A DNA stretch of 64,000 nt, taken from positions 26,964 through 90,963 of the forward strand of contig CANCJJ010000009.1 in the NCBI GenBank assembly GCA_947378305.1. The letters run 5' to 3'. A program made the position numbers and the translations under genes. Shown piece after piece: positions 8,387 through 18,064 of the stretch (positions are counted from its first letter, which is position 1; the number at the start of each line of letters is the position of its first letter). The stretch comes from Phenylobacterium aquaticum (GTDB lineage Bacteria; Pseudomonadota; Alphaproteobacteria; Caulobacterales; Caulobacteraceae). The notes beneath the pieces were generated by a model. The model was given only the letters and a program-made list of their open reading frames with translations. It was not told the origin of the DNA and ran no database searches.

Positions 8387-8947
8387 TTACCGTACGCCGG
8401 TCAGGATGACCGTGTGGGCATTCCGGTTACGCTGATAGGCGGCGTCATCCGTCCCGGCGTCGATGGGCTTTTCCTTGCCGAAGGAGACCGTCGAAATTCT
8501 GCTGGGGGCGACGCCATGATCAACGAGATAGTCCCGCACGGCGCTGGCCCGGCGCGAGCCGAGGGAGAGGTTGTATTCCCGGGTACCGCGCTCGTCGGCA
8601 TTGCCTTCAATCCGGACCTGAATGGCGGGATAACGCACCAGCCAGGCGGCCTGGGCCTTCAGGGTCGCCGCGGCAGAGTCATTGACCTCGAACTGGTCAA
8701 CCGTGAAGTAAACCAGATCGCCCACATTGATCACGAAGTCCTGCTGGCTTCCGGCCACGGGGCCCGCGGGGGGTTGCACGGGCTTCACAGCCACTTGCGG
8801 CGGCGCAGCGGGCGGAGCCGTGGGCGCAGTGACCGTGGGTGTGGTGACGACCACGGGGGGCTTGGGCCGCGATCCGCAGGCGGCCAGGGACAGGGCCGCA
8901 GCCGAGACCAGGAGGATGCGAAGGGCTGTTGAGCGGTTCAAGGTCAT
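8387..8947 (-). CDS. pal: Peptidoglycan-associated lipoprotein Pal
   Basis: The 186-residue protein has a lipoprotein signal with lipobox L-A-A-C at about residues 21-24, a Pro/Val-rich linker, and an OmpA-like peptidoglycan-binding domain. Conserved elements of that domain are F-T-V-D-Q-F-E-V-N, I-Q-V-R-I-E-G-N-A-D-E-R-G-T-R-E-Y-N and S-L-G-S-R-R-A. Pal anchors the outer membrane to peptidoglycan and contacts TolB. It lies 143 bases downstream of tolB; that gap could hold an internal promoter, but I see no convincing one. Confidence 0.96.
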   Translation of the reverse strand: MTLNRSTALRILLVSAAALSLAACGSRPKPPVVVTTPTVTAPTAPPAAPPQVAVKPVQPPAGPVAGSQQDFVINVGDLVYFTVDQFEVNDSAAATLKAQAAWLVRYPAIQVRIEGNADERGTREYNLSLGSRRASAVRDYLVDHGVAPSRISTVSFGKEKPIDAGTDDAAYQRNRNAHTVILTGVR

Positions 8948-9090
8948 CTGTCTATCTCCTGAGGGGGCGGTTCGGTCACCGGGCTTGATTTCGAGACCTA
9001 TCGCAATTTTCCGGGTCTGTGCAGCCGCTTTCGGGGCTTAATTTGCAATAGAAGGATCAATCAAGGCTAATTTCAGCCCTTTTCGCGGGA

Positions 9091-10374
9091 TTAGTTGATC
9101 AGGGGTGACCAGGCGGGGTCAGAGGCCGCACCGGGATAGGGCGCTGGCCGCAGGATCCGGCCCGTCACATCCACTGTCCAGAGTTTGGGTTCTGCCCCCG
9201 GAGATTCCCGGCTGAACATCAGGACCCGGCCATTGGGTGCCCAGGTCGGCCCCTCGTCGAGATAGCTGGTGGTCAGGAGACGTTCATCCGTGCCATCGGG
9301 GCGCATAATGCCAATGTGGAAACTGCCGCCCGTCTGCTTGGTGAAGGCGATGAAGTCGCCACTGGGGCTCCAGACCGGCGAGGTATAGCGCCCGGGAGAA
9401 AAGGAAATCCGCCTGGCTCCCGTCCCGTCGATATTCATCACATAGATCTGGGGCGATCCGCCCCGGTCCGAATTGAAGACAATGCGGTTCCCGTCGGGGG
9501 AGAAGGAGGGGGAGGTATCAATCGCCGGGTCGGTGGTCAGTCGCTGGGTGGTTCGGCTCTTGAGGTCCATCAGCACAATGTCGGAGTTCCCGCCCCGCTC
9601 CACCGCAAAGGCCACCTTGCCGCCATCGGACGAAAACCGGGGGGCAAAGACCATGCCCGGAAACTGGCCCAGGCTTTCGCGGCGGGCCGTCTCCAGATTG
9701 AACAGGTAGATCGACGAGCCCTCGGGCCGAAGGGCCATATAGGTGATTTCCTGGCTGGTGGCGGAAAACCGGGGCGACATGACGATATAGGAGCCGTCGG
9801 TCAGATAGCTGGGGTTCGCCCCGTCCTGATCCATAATGGCCAGGGTCTTGGTCCGGTTCAGTCGGCCACCACTTTCCGAGACGAAGACAATACGGGTGTC
9901 GAAATACCCCTTTTCTCCGGTCAGGCGTTCATAGACGGCGTCGGAAATCTTGTGGGCAATACGCCGCCAGTTTTCAGGGGTGGAAGTAAACTGCAAGCCC
10001 AGCAGCTGGGTTTGGGAAAAGACATCCCACAACCGGAAGTCGACCTTCAACTGCCCGTTTTCAAGCTGAACATTGCCGTTGATCAGGGCCTGGGCATTCA
10101 GCCCCTTCCAGGTCTCGAACTGGGGCTGGATGGCGATGTCCAGATGGGTCTGATCCATTCCTTGGGTCGGAATGGGTGCAAAGAGCCCCGACCTTTCCAG
10201 GTTCCCGGTAATGACCTTGGAAATATCGCCGCCGCGCTCGCCGCTGAATTCCGGCACGGCAATCGGCATGGGCCGGATATCGCCCTTATTGACGTCAACA
10301 ACGACCTGGGCGCTGGCCGGGTTCAGGATCAGCAGGGAGCCCATGAACGCAAGTATCAGGGTCTTCAGTCGCAT
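9091..10374 (-). CDS. tolB: Tol-Pal system periplasmic protein TolB
   Basis: The 427-residue protein has a signal peptide (residues 1-23, ending N-P-A-S-A-Q), an N-terminal domain starting V-V-V-D-V-N-K-G, and a C-terminal beta-propeller. The propeller is recognisable from repeated blades such as [19 protein letters not shown] and [13 protein letters not shown]. TolB bridges TolA and Pal in the periplasm. The frame extends 13 codons upstream of the chosen ATG at 10374, but the signal peptide begins at M-R-L-K-T-L. The start lies 17 bases upstream of the tolA stop. Confidence 0.96.
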   Translation of the reverse strand: MRLKTLILAFMGSLLILNPASAQVVVDVNKGDIRPMPIAVPEFSGERGGDISKVITGNLERSGLFAPIPTQGMDQTHLDIAIQPQFETWKGLNAQALINGNVQLENGQLKVDFRLWDVFSQTQLLGLQFTSTPENWRRIAHKISDAVYERLTGEKGYFDTRIVFVSESGGRLNRTKTLAIMDQDGANPSYLTDGSYIVMSPRFSATSQEITYMALRPEGSSIYLFNLETARRESLGQFPGMVFAPRFSSDGGKVAFAVERGGNSDIVLMDLKSRTTQRLTTDPAIDTSPSFSPDGNRIVFNSDRGGSPQIYVMNIDGTGARRISFSPGRYTSPVWSPSGDFIAFTKQTGGSFHIGIMRPDGTDERLLTTSYLDEGPTWAPNGRVLMFSRESPGAEPKLWTVDVTGRILRPAPYPGAASDPAWSPLIN

Positions 10375-10390
10375 GAACGCATCTCCAGCA

Positions 10391-11191
10391 TCAGGAACAG
10401 GCTTCGCGGGCATTGAAGTTCACCACAACCGCCTGGCCAATAAAATCCCTCGGAAGTGTCGAGAAAGGGGCAGACTGGTGGACGGCCCGAATGGCGCGTT
10501 CGGCGGCCGCCCGAACCACGGGATTTGTCGAGGACTCAAGTCCGCCCGCTTCAACCCGCCCGGTTAATTGTCCACCGAAGCCGACGGTAAAGGTCACGCG
10601 AATTCGCACATCGCGCCCGCCCTCGACCTCGCAATTGGGATTCCAGCGGCGCTGGAGTTCGTCCGCCAATCCGGCCATGGCGCTGACCGACAGGCCCTTG
10701 CCGGCCCCGGCGGCGTCCCGGGCCTGAAGCGCTGTCTCCGCCCGGTTGGGTCCAGGCGTCGGGGCCTTGGCCCGCCCGGTCGACTTGGAAATCGAGGCGG
10801 CCAGGGCGTCCAGGTCCAGAGATGGTCGGGGCTTGGTCTGGGATTTGGCGGGTGCCGGAGCCGGTGCGACGGGCTTGGCCTGGGGCTTTGCAACCGGCTT
10901 TTCGGGTTTCGGCGGGGCCATGGGAGCAGGTGGCGCGGGGGCGGGCTCAGGCTCTGGCTCGGGTGCCGGAGTCTCGGCTGAAGCCGTCTGGGGAGCCTCG
11001 GCCTGGGTCGCGGCGCTCAGGTCGGTCACATCGGCATTGGCGATAATATTGACCGGGACAACGCCGCCCGGTGGCAGGGGCCTGGCCCAGGGATGAACAA
11101 ACACAAGAAAGGCCACGACCCCCACGTGCAGAATCGCAGACGCCAGCAGGCTGGTCGTGCGCTCCGAACGAAGGCGGTCGCCCAGGGTCAT
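10391..11191 (-). CDS. tolA: Energy-transducing protein TolA
   Basis: The 266-residue protein has one N-terminal transmembrane helix (about residues 15-33) and a long Pro/Ala/Glu/Lys-rich periplasmic linker (about 70-130). Its C-terminal TonB/TolA-like domain contains L-Q-R-R-W-N-P-N-C and [10 protein letters not shown]. TolA transmits proton-motive force from TolQR to the outer-membrane Tol-Pal complex. The linker is short and proline-rich instead of the long alanine/lysine helix of the enterobacterial protein, which is common in alphaproteobacteria. The ATG directly abuts the tolR stop. Confidence 0.92.
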   Translation of the reverse strand: MTLGDRLRSERTTSLLASAILHVGVVAFLVFVHPWARPLPPGGVVPVNIIANADVTDLSAATQAEAPQTASAETPAPEPEPEPAPAPPAPMAPPKPEKPVAKPQAKPVAPAPAPAKSQTKPRPSLDLDALAASISKSTGRAKAPTPGPNRAETALQARDAAGAGKGLSVSAMAGLADELQRRWNPNCEVEGGRDVRIRVTFTVGFGGQLTGRVEAGGLESSTNPVVRAAAERAIRAVHQSAPFSTLPRDFIGQAVVVNFNAREACS

Positions 11192-11692
11192 CTAGCGGTC
11201 AGGGCTCTGGGCGGGGGTCTGGCCTGAGGTCGGGCCACCCGTATCGGTGATCAGGTTGATGGACGTGAACCCGGAGGTCGACAAGGCCGCCATGACCTGG
11301 GCCACCGGGGCATAGGGCGCGCGGCCATCGGCCCGGACAAATATGGGCCGGTCGGTCTTGCCCTGGGCCATGGCAATCAGTCGCGGGGAGAGGGAAGCAT
11401 AGGTCACGGCCTCCTCGCCAATATGCAGGTCGCCATTGGCCGAGATGGAAACGCTCAAGGGCTCAGTCTGGTCCGCAATGGCTCCGGCTTCGGTCTTGGG
11501 CAATTCCACCGGAACGCCCACGGTCAGGAGGGGTGCGGAGATCATGAAGACGATCAACAGGACCAGCATCACATCCACCATGGGCGTGACATTGATTTCC
11601 GACAGGGCCCCCCGGCGCCCGCGCCCATGTCGGCGACGTCGGCCACCCCCGCGTCCCGACGCGGCAAAGGCGTCATTGGCAGACAGGGCCAT
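11192..11692 (-). CDS. tolR: Tol-Pal system protein TolR (ExbD family)
   Basis: The 166-residue protein has a basic, Gly/Arg-rich N-terminus followed by the ExbD/TolR signature S-E-I-N-V-T-P-M-V-D-V-M-L-V-L-L-I-V-F. The Asp there is the proton-channel residue in the single transmembrane helix. The periplasmic part contains V-E-L-P-K-T and a C-terminal V-M-A-A-L-S-T-S-G-F segment. With TolQ it forms the proton-driven motor energising TolA. The N-terminal basic stretch (G-R-G-G-G-R-R-R-R) is longer than in the enterobacterial protein. The gene is 3 bases behind tolQ. Confidence 0.95.
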   Translation of the reverse strand: MALSANDAFAASGRGGGRRRRHGRGRRGALSEINVTPMVDVMLVLLIVFMISAPLLTVGVPVELPKTEAGAIADQTEPLSVSISANGDLHIGEEAVTYASLSPRLIAMAQGKTDRPIFVRADGRAPYAPVAQVMAALSTSGFTSINLITDTGGPTSGQTPAQSPDR

Positions 11693-11695
11693 GGC

Positions 11696-12397
11696 CTAGA
11701 CCCTTGCCGACAGTCGGCGCTGGATGGCGGTCGACAGGTCGTCGGCAAACCCTTCCAGTCGGGCGCAATAACGTCCCGCGTCGGCCGAGAAGTGATTGAA
11801 GGCAATATAGGCGGGAATAGCGGCAACCAGACCAATGGCCGTGGCAAACAGGGCTTCGGCAATACTGGGCGCGACGACTGCCAGATTGGTATTCTTCTGA
11901 ATGGCGATGGCCTGGAAGCTGTGCATGATCCCCCAGACCGTCCCGAACAGGCCGATGAAGGGGGCCGCTGTGGCGACAATGGCCAGGGTGCTCAGGCCCT
12001 CCTCGACCCGCAGGGCCTCCCGGGCAATGGAGGTGTCCAGCACCCGGTCAATCCGCTGGATGAGAAAGGCCGCCTGACCATCACTGGTCTGACCCTTGGC
12101 GCGGGCGTCGCGCCATTCGCGAAGGGCCCCCTGAAGCATGCGGGGCAGGATGGCGGTGGGCGCATCCCCGGCCTCGGCGGCGATATCTTCGAGACTTCGA
12201 CCGGAGGCCACCTCGGCCTCAAAGCCTTCCGCCTCCCGGTTCAGCCGGGCCAGCCGCAGGGCCTTGTCCAGGATGACAGCCCATGACCAGAGCGAGGCGG
12301 TCCCCAGGGCCAGCATGACGCCCTTAACCACCCAATCGGCCCGCAGGAAGAGGGCGATAAAGGAAAACGTCTCCGGGGTTATTGCCGCGGGCTCCAT
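11696..12397 (-). CDS. tolQ: Tol-Pal system protein TolQ (ExbB/MotA family)
   Basis: The 233-residue protein has three transmembrane helices and the MotA/TolQ/ExbB signature A-T-A-A-P-F-I-G-L-F-G-T-V-W-G-I-M in the second half. It continues with I-A-E-A-L-F-A-T-A-I-G-L-V-A-A-I-P-A. It forms the stator-like proton channel with TolR in the inner membrane. The gene is 114 bases downstream of ybgC and in the same direction; that gap shows no clear terminator, so the whole ybgC-tolQRAB-pal block may be one transcript. Confidence 0.96.
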   Translation of the reverse strand: MEPAAITPETFSFIALFLRADWVVKGVMLALGTASLWSWAVILDKALRLARLNREAEGFEAEVASGRSLEDIAAEAGDAPTAILPRMLQGALREWRDARAKGQTSDGQAAFLIQRIDRVLDTSIAREALRVEEGLSTLAIVATAAPFIGLFGTVWGIMHSFQAIAIQKNTNLAVVAPSIAEALFATAIGLVAAIPAYIAFNHFSADAGRYCARLEGFADDLSTAIQRRLSARV

Positions 12398-12511
12398 GGT
12401 CTCTCCGGTCAGTCTGGGGCGTGCAGGGCCCCCTAGGAATTGGGTGCAGGCCCCCTGTCAGGCCGATGAAGGGATCGTCCGTCAGAATAATGGCGAGCTT
12501 GCGGCCCCATC

Positions 12512-12955
12512 TTAGGCAAAGAGCGGTGCGAGTTTGGTTAACAAGCCGGCGGGCGGTTTGCAGGGACGGCCCTGGAGGTTGATGCACGCCGCCTCGACCT
12601 CCGCCTCGCAGATCAGCTCGTCCCCGCGCATGATTTTCTGGCGGATAAACAGCCTCGGCCCCTTGGTGCGATCATAGGTGGTCAGGACATGAAGGGCATC
12701 GTCCACCCGGGCGGGGCGTCGAAAATCGAGGGTCATGCGAACCACGGTAAAGGCCGCAGGCTCCGGCTGATCCAGCAGGTCGGTGTGCGACACGCCCACC
12801 AGCCGCAGGAAATCGCTACGACCGCGCTCGAAATAGCGCAGGTAATTGGCGTGATAGACCACGCCGGTGAAGTCGGTGTCCTCGTAATAGATCCGCACGG
12901 GCAGAGAATGCTGGCGACCCTCAAGCCATCCCGCCGAGGGGGGAGTGGGTGTCAT
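12512..12955 (-). CDS. ybgC: Tol-Pal-associated acyl-CoA thioesterase YbgC
   Basis: The 147-residue hotdog protein has the 4-hydroxybenzoyl-CoA thioesterase-type motif Y-Y-E-D-T-D-F-T-G-V-V-Y-H-A-N-Y-L-R-Y-F-E at about residues 23-43, including the catalytic Asp. YbgC enzymes hydrolyse short acyl-CoA or act on acyl carrier protein in phospholipid metabolism, and are classically the first gene of the tol-pal operon, as here. The stop codon of ybgC is followed by a 114-base spacer before tolQ, and its start is 1 base from the ruvB stop, so it may be coupled to ruvB translation. Confidence 0.93.
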   Translation of the reverse strand: MTPTPPSAGWLEGRQHSLPVRIYYEDTDFTGVVYHANYLRYFERGRSDFLRLVGVSHTDLLDQPEPAAFTVVRMTLDFRRPARVDDALHVLTTYDRTKGPRLFIRQKIMRGDELICEAEVEAACINLQGRPCKPPAGLLTKLAPLFA

Positions 12956-12956
12956 G

Positions 12957-13991
12957 CTAGTCTTCCTCGAAGAGATCCCCGGGTGCCGACAGGGGCAGTT
13001 GGGGCGGCGGGGTCAGGCCAAGGTGGGCATAGGCGCGGGCGCACGCCATGCGCCCTCGCGGGGTCCGCTGGATAAAGCCCTGTTGCAGCAGATAGGGCTC
13101 GATGACGTCCTCCACCGCATCCCGGGCCTCGGCAATGGCATAGGCCAGGGTTTCCACCCCTGCGGGTCCGCCGCCATAATTGTCGATCAGGGCCTTGAGA
13201 TAGCGCCGGTCCAGGGCATCCAGTCCCGCCGGGTCGACATCCAGTCGTGCCAGGGCGCGCGCGGCCCCGGCCTGATCGATGACGGATGCGCCCTCGGCTT
13301 CGGCAAAGTCTCTCACCCGGCGCAGGAGCCGTCCGGCGACCCTGGGCGTGCCACGGGCGCGGGCAGCAATCTCGTTCGCGCCATCCGGGGCCAGGGACAG
13401 GCCGAGCTTGCCCGCCGATTGGGTCAGGACCTGGACGAGTTCGGGCTGGGTATAGAATTCCAGGCGCAGGGGAATCCCGAATCGGTCCCGCAAGGGCGTG
13501 GCCAGAAGTCCGGCCCGGGTGGTGGCTGCGACCAGGGTGAAGGGGGCCAGATCAATGCGGATCGACCGCGCCGAGGGCCCCTCGCCAATGATCAGGTCCA
13601 GGACATGATCTTCCATGGCCGGGTAGAGAATCTCCTCCACATTCGCCGCCAGCCGGTGGATTTCGTCGATGAAGAGGACATCCCGGGGTTCGAGATTGGT
13701 CAGGATCGCGGCCAGATCGCCAGCCTTGGCCAGGACCGGTCCTGAGGTTGCCCGGAAATTCACGCCCAGTTCACGGGCGACAATCTGGGCCAGGGTGGTC
13801 TTGCCCAGCCCCGGGGGGCCAAACAGCAAGACGTGATCCAGGGCTTCGTTCCGGGCCTTTGCCGCCTCGATGAAGACCGACAGGTTTCCCTTGGCCTGGG
13901 CCTGACCGACGAATTCCGACAGGGTCTGGGGCCGCAGGGCCTTGTCCTGCGTTTCCATGGGGGCGGCTTCGCCGGAAATCAGACGGGTCAT
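12957..13991 (-). CDS. ruvB: Holliday junction branch migration DNA helicase RuvB
   Basis: The 344-residue AAA+ ATPase has the family N-terminus [11 protein letters not shown], Walker [10 protein letters not shown] near residue 58, and Walker B with D-E-I-H-R-L. Further RuvB elements are G-E-G-P-S-A-R-S-I and A-A-T-T-R-A-G-L-L, with a C-terminal winged-helix domain ([18 protein letters not shown]). It drives branch migration with RuvA. The gene is 10 bases downstream of ruvA. Confidence 0.97.
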   Translation of the reverse strand: MTRLISGEAAPMETQDKALRPQTLSEFVGQAQAKGNLSVFIEAAKARNEALDHVLLFGPPGLGKTTLAQIVARELGVNFRATSGPVLAKAGDLAAILTNLEPRDVLFIDEIHRLAANVEEILYPAMEDHVLDLIIGEGPSARSIRIDLAPFTLVAATTRAGLLATPLRDRFGIPLRLEFYTQPELVQVLTQSAGKLGLSLAPDGANEIAARARGTPRVAGRLLRRVRDFAEAEGASVIDQAGAARALARLDVDPAGLDALDRRYLKALIDNYGGGPAGVETLAYAIAEARDAVEDVIEPYLLQQGFIQRTPRGRMACARAYAHLGLTPPPQLPLSAPGDLFEED

Positions 13992-14001
13992 GACCGGGGC
14001 C

Positions 14002-14619
14002 TCATCGTCCGAGTTCCTGCAAGCCAGACTTGATCAGGGCCTGGACCGTGGCCGCCTCGCCCAGCCGCCCGGCGGCCTGTTCGACCACGCGGCGGGCATT
14101 GATTTCCGCAACCCCCAGGCCCATCAGGGCGGCAATCGCCTCGCCGGTCGCCGACGGGATCACCGGTGCTGATTCGCCCTCATGACGGGGCAGGCCCGCC
14201 GACACCGGCCCATCGGCAATGGGCTTGCCCTTCAGTTCCGTCACAATGCGCTGGGCCAGCTTGGGGCCGACCCCATTGGCCCGCGCCACCAGGGCCTTGT
14301 CATCCCGGGCCACAGCCCCGGCAAGGTCGGAAGGGGGCAGAACGTCCAGTACGGCCAGGGCAGCCTTGGGCCCCACCCCTTGAATGGCCTGCAAGAGCAG
14401 AAAGGCCCGGCGCTCGTCGCGATCAAGAAAGCCATAGAGCTTCATGCCCGCGCTTTCCGTCCACTGGGTCTCGATTTGAAGGACGCAAGCCCCGCCAAGG
14501 GGCGGCAGGCGCGACAGGGTTCTGGCCCCGCAGCGCACCAGATAGCCCACTCCGCCCACGTCGATCAGGGCCTCTTCCTCGCTAAACTCCGCGACGAAAC
14601 CGCTCAGACGACCAATCAT
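14002..14619 (-). CDS. ruvA: Holliday junction branch migration protein RuvA
   Basis: The 205-residue protein has the OB-fold N-terminus ([15 protein letters not shown]) and helix-hairpin-helix repeats. These are [14 protein letters not shown] and [19 protein letters not shown]-terminal RuvB-interacting domain ends in [10 protein letters not shown]. It binds four-way junctions and loads RuvB. Its ATG overlaps the ruvC stop by 4 bases. Confidence 0.97.
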   Translation of the reverse strand: MIGRLSGFVAEFSEEEALIDVGGVGYLVRCGARTLSRLPPLGGACVLQIETQWTESAGMKLYGFLDRDERRAFLLLQAIQGVGPKAALAVLDVLPPSDLAGAVARDDKALVARANGVGPKLAQRIVTELKGKPIADGPVSAGLPRHEGESAPVIPSATGEAIAALMGLGVAEINARRVVEQAAGRLGEAATVQALIKSGLQELGR

Positions 14620-15128
14620 GCAACCCGCCTTGAAATGAGGTCCCGGGCCTTGCGGGCATGGGCATGGGCAATGGCGACGGCCAGGGCATCGGCGGCATCT
14701 TCGGTCGTTGGCCCGGCCGTGGGCAGGAGGCGGGCAATCATGAAGCCCACCTGGGTCTTGTCGGCACTTCCTGTACCGACCACGGACTTCTTGACCACAG
14801 TCGCCGCATATTCCGCCACCGGCAGACCGGCACGGGCGGGCACAACCAGGGCCATGGCCCGGGCATGGCCGAGCTTGAGCGCAGAGGCGGCATTATTGTT
14901 CATGAAGGTCTCCTCCACGGCGGCTTCATGGGGGGCATGCAGGGCGACAATATCGCTCAGGGCCTCGAACAGGCAAAGCAGGCGCTCGGCGAAGGGCAGG
15001 CTTTCCTTGGGCGCGATCACGCCATGCGCCAGATGCGACAGGCGCGTGCCCTCAACCTGGATCACTCCCCATCCGGTCTTGCGCAGGCCAGGGTCCAGGC
15101 CAAGGATTCGGAGAGGGGCAGGGTTCAT
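14616..15128 (-). CDS. ruvC: Crossover junction endodeoxyribonuclease RuvC
   Basis: The 170-residue protein begins with the RNase H-fold active-site strand [15 protein letters not shown] (first catalytic Asp). It also has the catalytic Glu region A-V-E-E-T-F and the C-terminal acidic residues in [11 protein letters not shown]. It resolves Holliday junctions made by RecA-dependent recombination. It is the first gene of ruvCAB, and a 90-base spacer separates it from the upstream gene. Confidence 0.97.
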   Translation of the reverse strand: MNPAPLRILGLDPGLRKTGWGVIQVEGTRLSHLAHGVIAPKESLPFAERLLCLFEALSDIVALHAPHEAAVEETFMNNNAASALKLGHARAMALVVPARAGLPVAEYAATVVKKSVVGTGSADKTQVGFMIARLLPTAGPTTEDAADALAVAIAHAHARKARDLISRRVA

Positions 15129-15218
15129 GCGACTCGCGAGCTTGTTCGTGATGTGTTCTTACAGCCCTGCACTTGACCCGGGAAGGGTTGATCAATCGTT
15201 GAGATCGCGGGATTCAGA

Positions 15219-15698
15219 TCAACCCAGCTTCAGCTTGGCAAGATTGGGCTTGGGAATGATGGCGGAAAAGGCCCCTCCCGCCTTGGCCTTGTCCTGGGCA
15301 AGATCGGCCCAGGCCTGGGCAAACAGCACGGGGTCGCCGACAAATCCGGAGGGTTCGCCGACAATCAGGCTGATGGACCGGCCCTTGAGCAGGGTCACCA
15401 GGCGGGCGCAAAGGTCGAGATCACTTGCCGGAACCTCATCATCTGCAAGGTCGGCCCCCGAGGCGATGAGGCGCACACGGCGCGCAAGTCCGGGCGTTCC
15501 AAGGTTGAGGGTCAGGGCACCTGGCGGCAGGTCTTCCAGGGCGGCCACGAGTCCGGCCAGGGCCATGCGGTCGGCTGTGGTGTCCCGCTCGCCCCCGACC
15601 CGCCCGCTGGCTCCACCCGCCTGACGAACAAAAGCCCACCCGCCGCAGCGATAGGCGGGATGGAAGGTCGCACGGGTCCAGATTTGGATATCAGTCAT
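15219..15698 (-). CDS. RNase H-like-fold protein of unknown function
   Basis: The protein is about 159 residues long from the ATG at 15698; the frame extends 18 codons upstream into the preceding gene, but that part is unlikely. The N-terminal half resembles the ribonuclease HI fold: Y-R-C-G-G-W-A-F-V, then G-G-E-R-D-T-T-A-D-R-M-A-L-A-G-L-V-A-A-L-E. This corresponds to the strand and the E...N-R-M-E-L helix of RNase HI, with Ala where that enzyme has its catalytic Glu. Because that acidic position is not conserved, nuclease activity is doubtful. The C-terminal half (about 90-159) has no motif I recognise. It is between the kinase gene and ruvC on the same strand. Confidence 0.6.
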   Translation of the reverse strand: MTDIQIWTRATFHPAYRCGGWAFVRQAGGASGRVGGERDTTADRMALAGLVAALEDLPPGALTLNLGTPGLARRVRLIASGADLADDEVPASDLDLCARLVTLLKGRSISLIVGEPSGFVGDPVLFAQAWADLAQDKAKAGGAFSAIIPKPNLAKLKLG

Positions 15699-15732
15699 GA
15701 CAGAGGCCCTTATCAGGTCTTGGGCTTTGAGG

Positions 15733-16458
15733 CTAAGCCTGCCTGGACTCAAGCCTCATCAGCGCGTGATCTTTCCCCTTGGTCACAATGAAGTCGGCAT
15801 GGTCGCGGGCTTGCAGGATATGCTCACGCAGGTTCCGCAGATTGACCTGGGTCCAGACCTGCCGGGCCAGGGCTTCGGTGTCTGTGCGACTCATGGCCCG
15901 GAAGCGGGCGTAGAAGGAGGTCGGATCGTGTTCGGCGGCCTCCCACAGTCCCATGAACCGATGGACATACCAGGCTTCCAGATCGGCCTCCTCAGCGTCC
16001 AGATAGATCAGGAGGTCTAGGGGGTCGGCCCCTGGCCCTGGCCTGGCGCGGTGGTGCAGGGACAGGCCCTCGACCAGCAAGATGTCCGGTGGGGCCAGGG
16101 TCCGGGTCAGGGCGGGATCGATATCGTAAATGACGTGGGAATAGGTCGGAATGCGCACCGGACCCGTGCGAATGGCCCTGAGGCTCGTATGCAGACCCTC
16201 AAGGTCATAGCTGGGGGGAAAGCCCTTCTGGTCGAGCAGGCCCCGGGCGGCGAGGTCGGCATTCGGCCAGAGAAATCCGTCAGTGTTGAGGGTCTCGACC
16301 TGAAGCGCCCGGCTGGCCAGGGCCGCGCTGAGCTGGCCTGCGAAGGTGCTCTTGCCGGCGGAGACGGCGCCTGTCAGGCCGACAATCAGGGGACCGGTGG
16401 CGGGACGCCTTTTCAAAAGGCTTTCGGACAGGTCCGCCAGAAGATCGGGTCCGGACAT
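15733..16458 (-). CDS. Type I pantothenate kinase-like (CoaA family) P-loop kinase
   Basis: The 241-residue protein has the P-loop G-A-V-S-A-G-K-S-T at residues 30-38 and a series of segments matching the bacterial CoaA family. These are Q-K-G-F-P-P-S-Y-D, P-T-Y-S-H-V-I-Y-D-I, P-D-I-L-L-V-E-G-L, a Y-L-D-A element, W-Y-V-H-R-F, D-P-T-S-F-Y and N-L-R-E-H-I-L. CoaA phosphorylates pantothenate, the first step of CoA synthesis. The protein is much shorter than the typical ~315-residue CoaA, missing much of the N-terminus. It could be a diverged kinase with another small-molecule substrate. The ATG at 16458 is preferred because the upstream alternative at 16494 overlaps the next gene. Confidence 0.7.
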   Translation of the reverse strand: MSGPDLLADLSESLLKRRPATGPLIVGLTGAVSAGKSTFAGQLSAALASRALQVETLNTDGFLWPNADLAARGLLDQKGFPPSYDLEGLHTSLRAIRTGPVRIPTYSHVIYDIDPALTRTLAPPDILLVEGLSLHHRARPGPGADPLDLLIYLDAEEADLEAWYVHRFMGLWEAAEHDPTSFYARFRAMSRTDTEALARQVWTQVNLRNLREHILQARDHADFIVTKGKDHALMRLESRQA

Positions 16459-16466
16459 ATTCCCCC

Positions 16467-17228
16467 CTATTTCCAGAACTGGAAGGCGTGCCACCCCTGC
16501 ACCACGGGCGGAAGGGCCAGGCCCGCAGCCCGGGCCAGTATGTCGGCCAGGCTGAATATGACCTGGGTCGCCTGGGGCACCAGGAAGATGACGATCAGCA
16601 TGAGGGGCAGGAGAAAGGGTTCCAACCGACGGAGGCTCGCCTGGACCTGGACCGGAAGAAAAGGCCGGATCACGCCATAGCCATCGAGGCCGGGAATGGG
16701 GAGCAGGTTCAGGACCACGGCGGTCGCCTGGAGGAAGGCCAGGAAGGAAATGGCATTGGTCAGGGCGGCCTGTTGCGGTGGCGGCGGCCAGAGCGCCAGG
16801 GCACCACTCAGACCGAGCAGGACCAGCAAGGAGCCCACCGGACCTGCCAGCGAGGCCGCAGACCGCCAGAGCCGCCCGCGCATCAGGTCCTCGCGCAGAT
16901 AGACCGCCCCGCCGGGAAACCCGATCCCGCCCAGGGCCAGGACCAGCAGGGGAAAGATCAGTGTGGTCTGGAGGTTGCCATAGCGGCGAATGTCAAAGTT
17001 GAGATAGCCCTTGTCGACCACGGAATAATCACCGCCCCGCCAGGCCACCCAGGCGTGACAGAATTCGTGGACCCCCACCGCCAGAATCCAGCCGGACATG
17101 ACGAAGACGAAGGTCAGGCCCGGCCAGTCCTGCTGGCCCAGCAGGGCTGCGGACCCGAGACACAGGATGACGATCAACCCTGTGGGATTTAGGCCCTGAG
17201 ACGGAGGGGATGGGGCGGTCAGGGTCAT
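16467..17228 (-). CDS. Site-2 protease family (M50) membrane metallopeptidase
   Basis: The 253-residue membrane protein has the zinc motif H-E-F-C-H at residues 54-58 inside a hydrophobic helix. The second M50 element is L-N-L-L-P-I-P-G-L-D-G-Y-G, equivalent to the usual N-P-x-P-x-x-D-G and carrying the third ligand Asp. About six transmembrane segments are expected. It lacks a PDZ domain, so it is of the short FtsH/Rv-like M50B type instead of RseP. Substrates unknown. It starts 3 bases beyond the yebC stop and runs into the kinase gene. Confidence 0.83.
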   Translation of the reverse strand: MTLTAPSPPSQGLNPTGLIVILCLGSAALLGQQDWPGLTFVFVMSGWILAVGVHEFCHAWVAWRGGDYSVVDKGYLNFDIRRYGNLQTTLIFPLLVLALGGIGFPGGAVYLREDLMRGRLWRSAASLAGPVGSLLVLLGLSGALALWPPPPQQAALTNAISFLAFLQATAVVLNLLPIPGLDGYGVIRPFLPVQVQASLRRLEPFLLPLMLIVIFLVPQATQVIFSLADILARAAGLALPPVVQGWHAFQFWK

Positions 17229-17231
17229 GGC

Positions 17232-17978
17232 CTAGCCCGCAAACGTCTCCATGTCCGCTTCGGAAATGTCGTAATTGCCATAGACATTCTGGACATCGTC
17301 ATCGTCTTCCAGGGCGTCGATGAGCTTCATTAGCGTCGTGACAGCCTCACCCTCGACCGGGGTCAGGGTCTTGGGACGCCAGACAATATGGGTGGACTTG
17401 GCCGGGCCCAGGGCGGCTTCGAGGGCCTGGGAGACCTCCGAAATGCTGTCATAGGCGGTGAAGATGACGTGGCTTTCCTCGTCGGAGTCCACGTCCTCGG
17501 CCCCGGCCTCGATGGCCGCTTCCATGATGGCGTCTTCGCTGCCCACGCTGGCGGGGTAGGTGATCTGGCCCAGATGGTCGAACATGAAGGAGACGGCCCC
17601 GGTCTCGCCGAGATTGCCGCCGCTCTTTGAAAAGATCGATCGCACATTGGCCGCCGCCCGGTTGCGGTTGTCGGTCAGGACCTCGACGATAACGCCGATA
17701 CCGCCTGGCCCGAAGCCTTCATAACGGATGTTTTCATAGCTTTCGGCATCCGCGCCGGAGGCCTTCTTGATGGCCCGGTCGATATTGTCCTTGGGCATGG
17801 ACTCGGCCTTGGCATTGGCCACGGCGAGACGCAGGCTTGCATTCATGGCCGGGTCGGGCAGACCTGCCTTTGCTGCCACGGTAATTTCGCGGGAAAGCTT
17901 GGAGAACAACTTGGAGCGCACCGAGTCGGCGCGGCCCTTGCGGTGCATAATGTTCTTGAATTTGGAATGTCCGGCCAT
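17232..17978 (-). CDS. yebC: YebC/PmpR-family regulatory protein
   Basis: The 248-residue protein has the characteristic N-terminus [14 protein letters not shown] and the middle segments [10 protein letters not shown] and [14 protein letters not shown]. The acidic C-terminal domain includes S-F-M-F-D-H-L-G and [11 protein letters not shown]. Members were described as transcriptional regulators, and more recently as ribosome-associated factors that ease translation at difficult motifs. It heads the yebC to tilS minus-strand block; proximity to ruvC is a widespread arrangement. Confidence 0.95.
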   Translation of the reverse strand: MAGHSKFKNIMHRKGRADSVRSKLFSKLSREITVAAKAGLPDPAMNASLRLAVANAKAESMPKDNIDRAIKKASGADAESYENIRYEGFGPGGIGVIVEVLTDNRNRAAANVRSIFSKSGGNLGETGAVSFMFDHLGQITYPASVGSEDAIMEAAIEAGAEDVDSDEESHVIFTAYDSISEVSQALEAALGPAKSTHIVWRPKTLTPVEGEAVTTLMKLIDALEDDDDVQNVYGNYDISEADMETFAG

Positions 17979-18019
17979 GGGTCTCTACGCGGCGGTGGTT
18001 AGGGTGGGCCGTTTGTAGC

Positions 18020-18052
18020 CCCGCCCGCGCCGGAAGGCCAGCGGCGGGCGGG
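18020..18052. other. Strong GC hairpin between SDR gene and yebC (possible terminator)
   Basis: Two perfectly complementary 9-base arms (18020-18028 and 18044-18052) flank a 15-base loop in the short spacer between the stop of the SDR gene at 18065 and the yebC start at 17978. It could separate the two minus-strand transcripts, but neither strand shows a clear T-run immediately after it, so intrinsic termination is uncertain. Confidence 0.35.
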
Positions 18053-18064
18053 TCTTGGCAAGGA

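Noticed and set aside
14182..15624. A 480-codon open frame opposite ruvA, ruvC and the RNase H-like gene
   Set aside because: It covers three real minus-strand genes; its Arg/Ser/Pro-rich translation matches no family.
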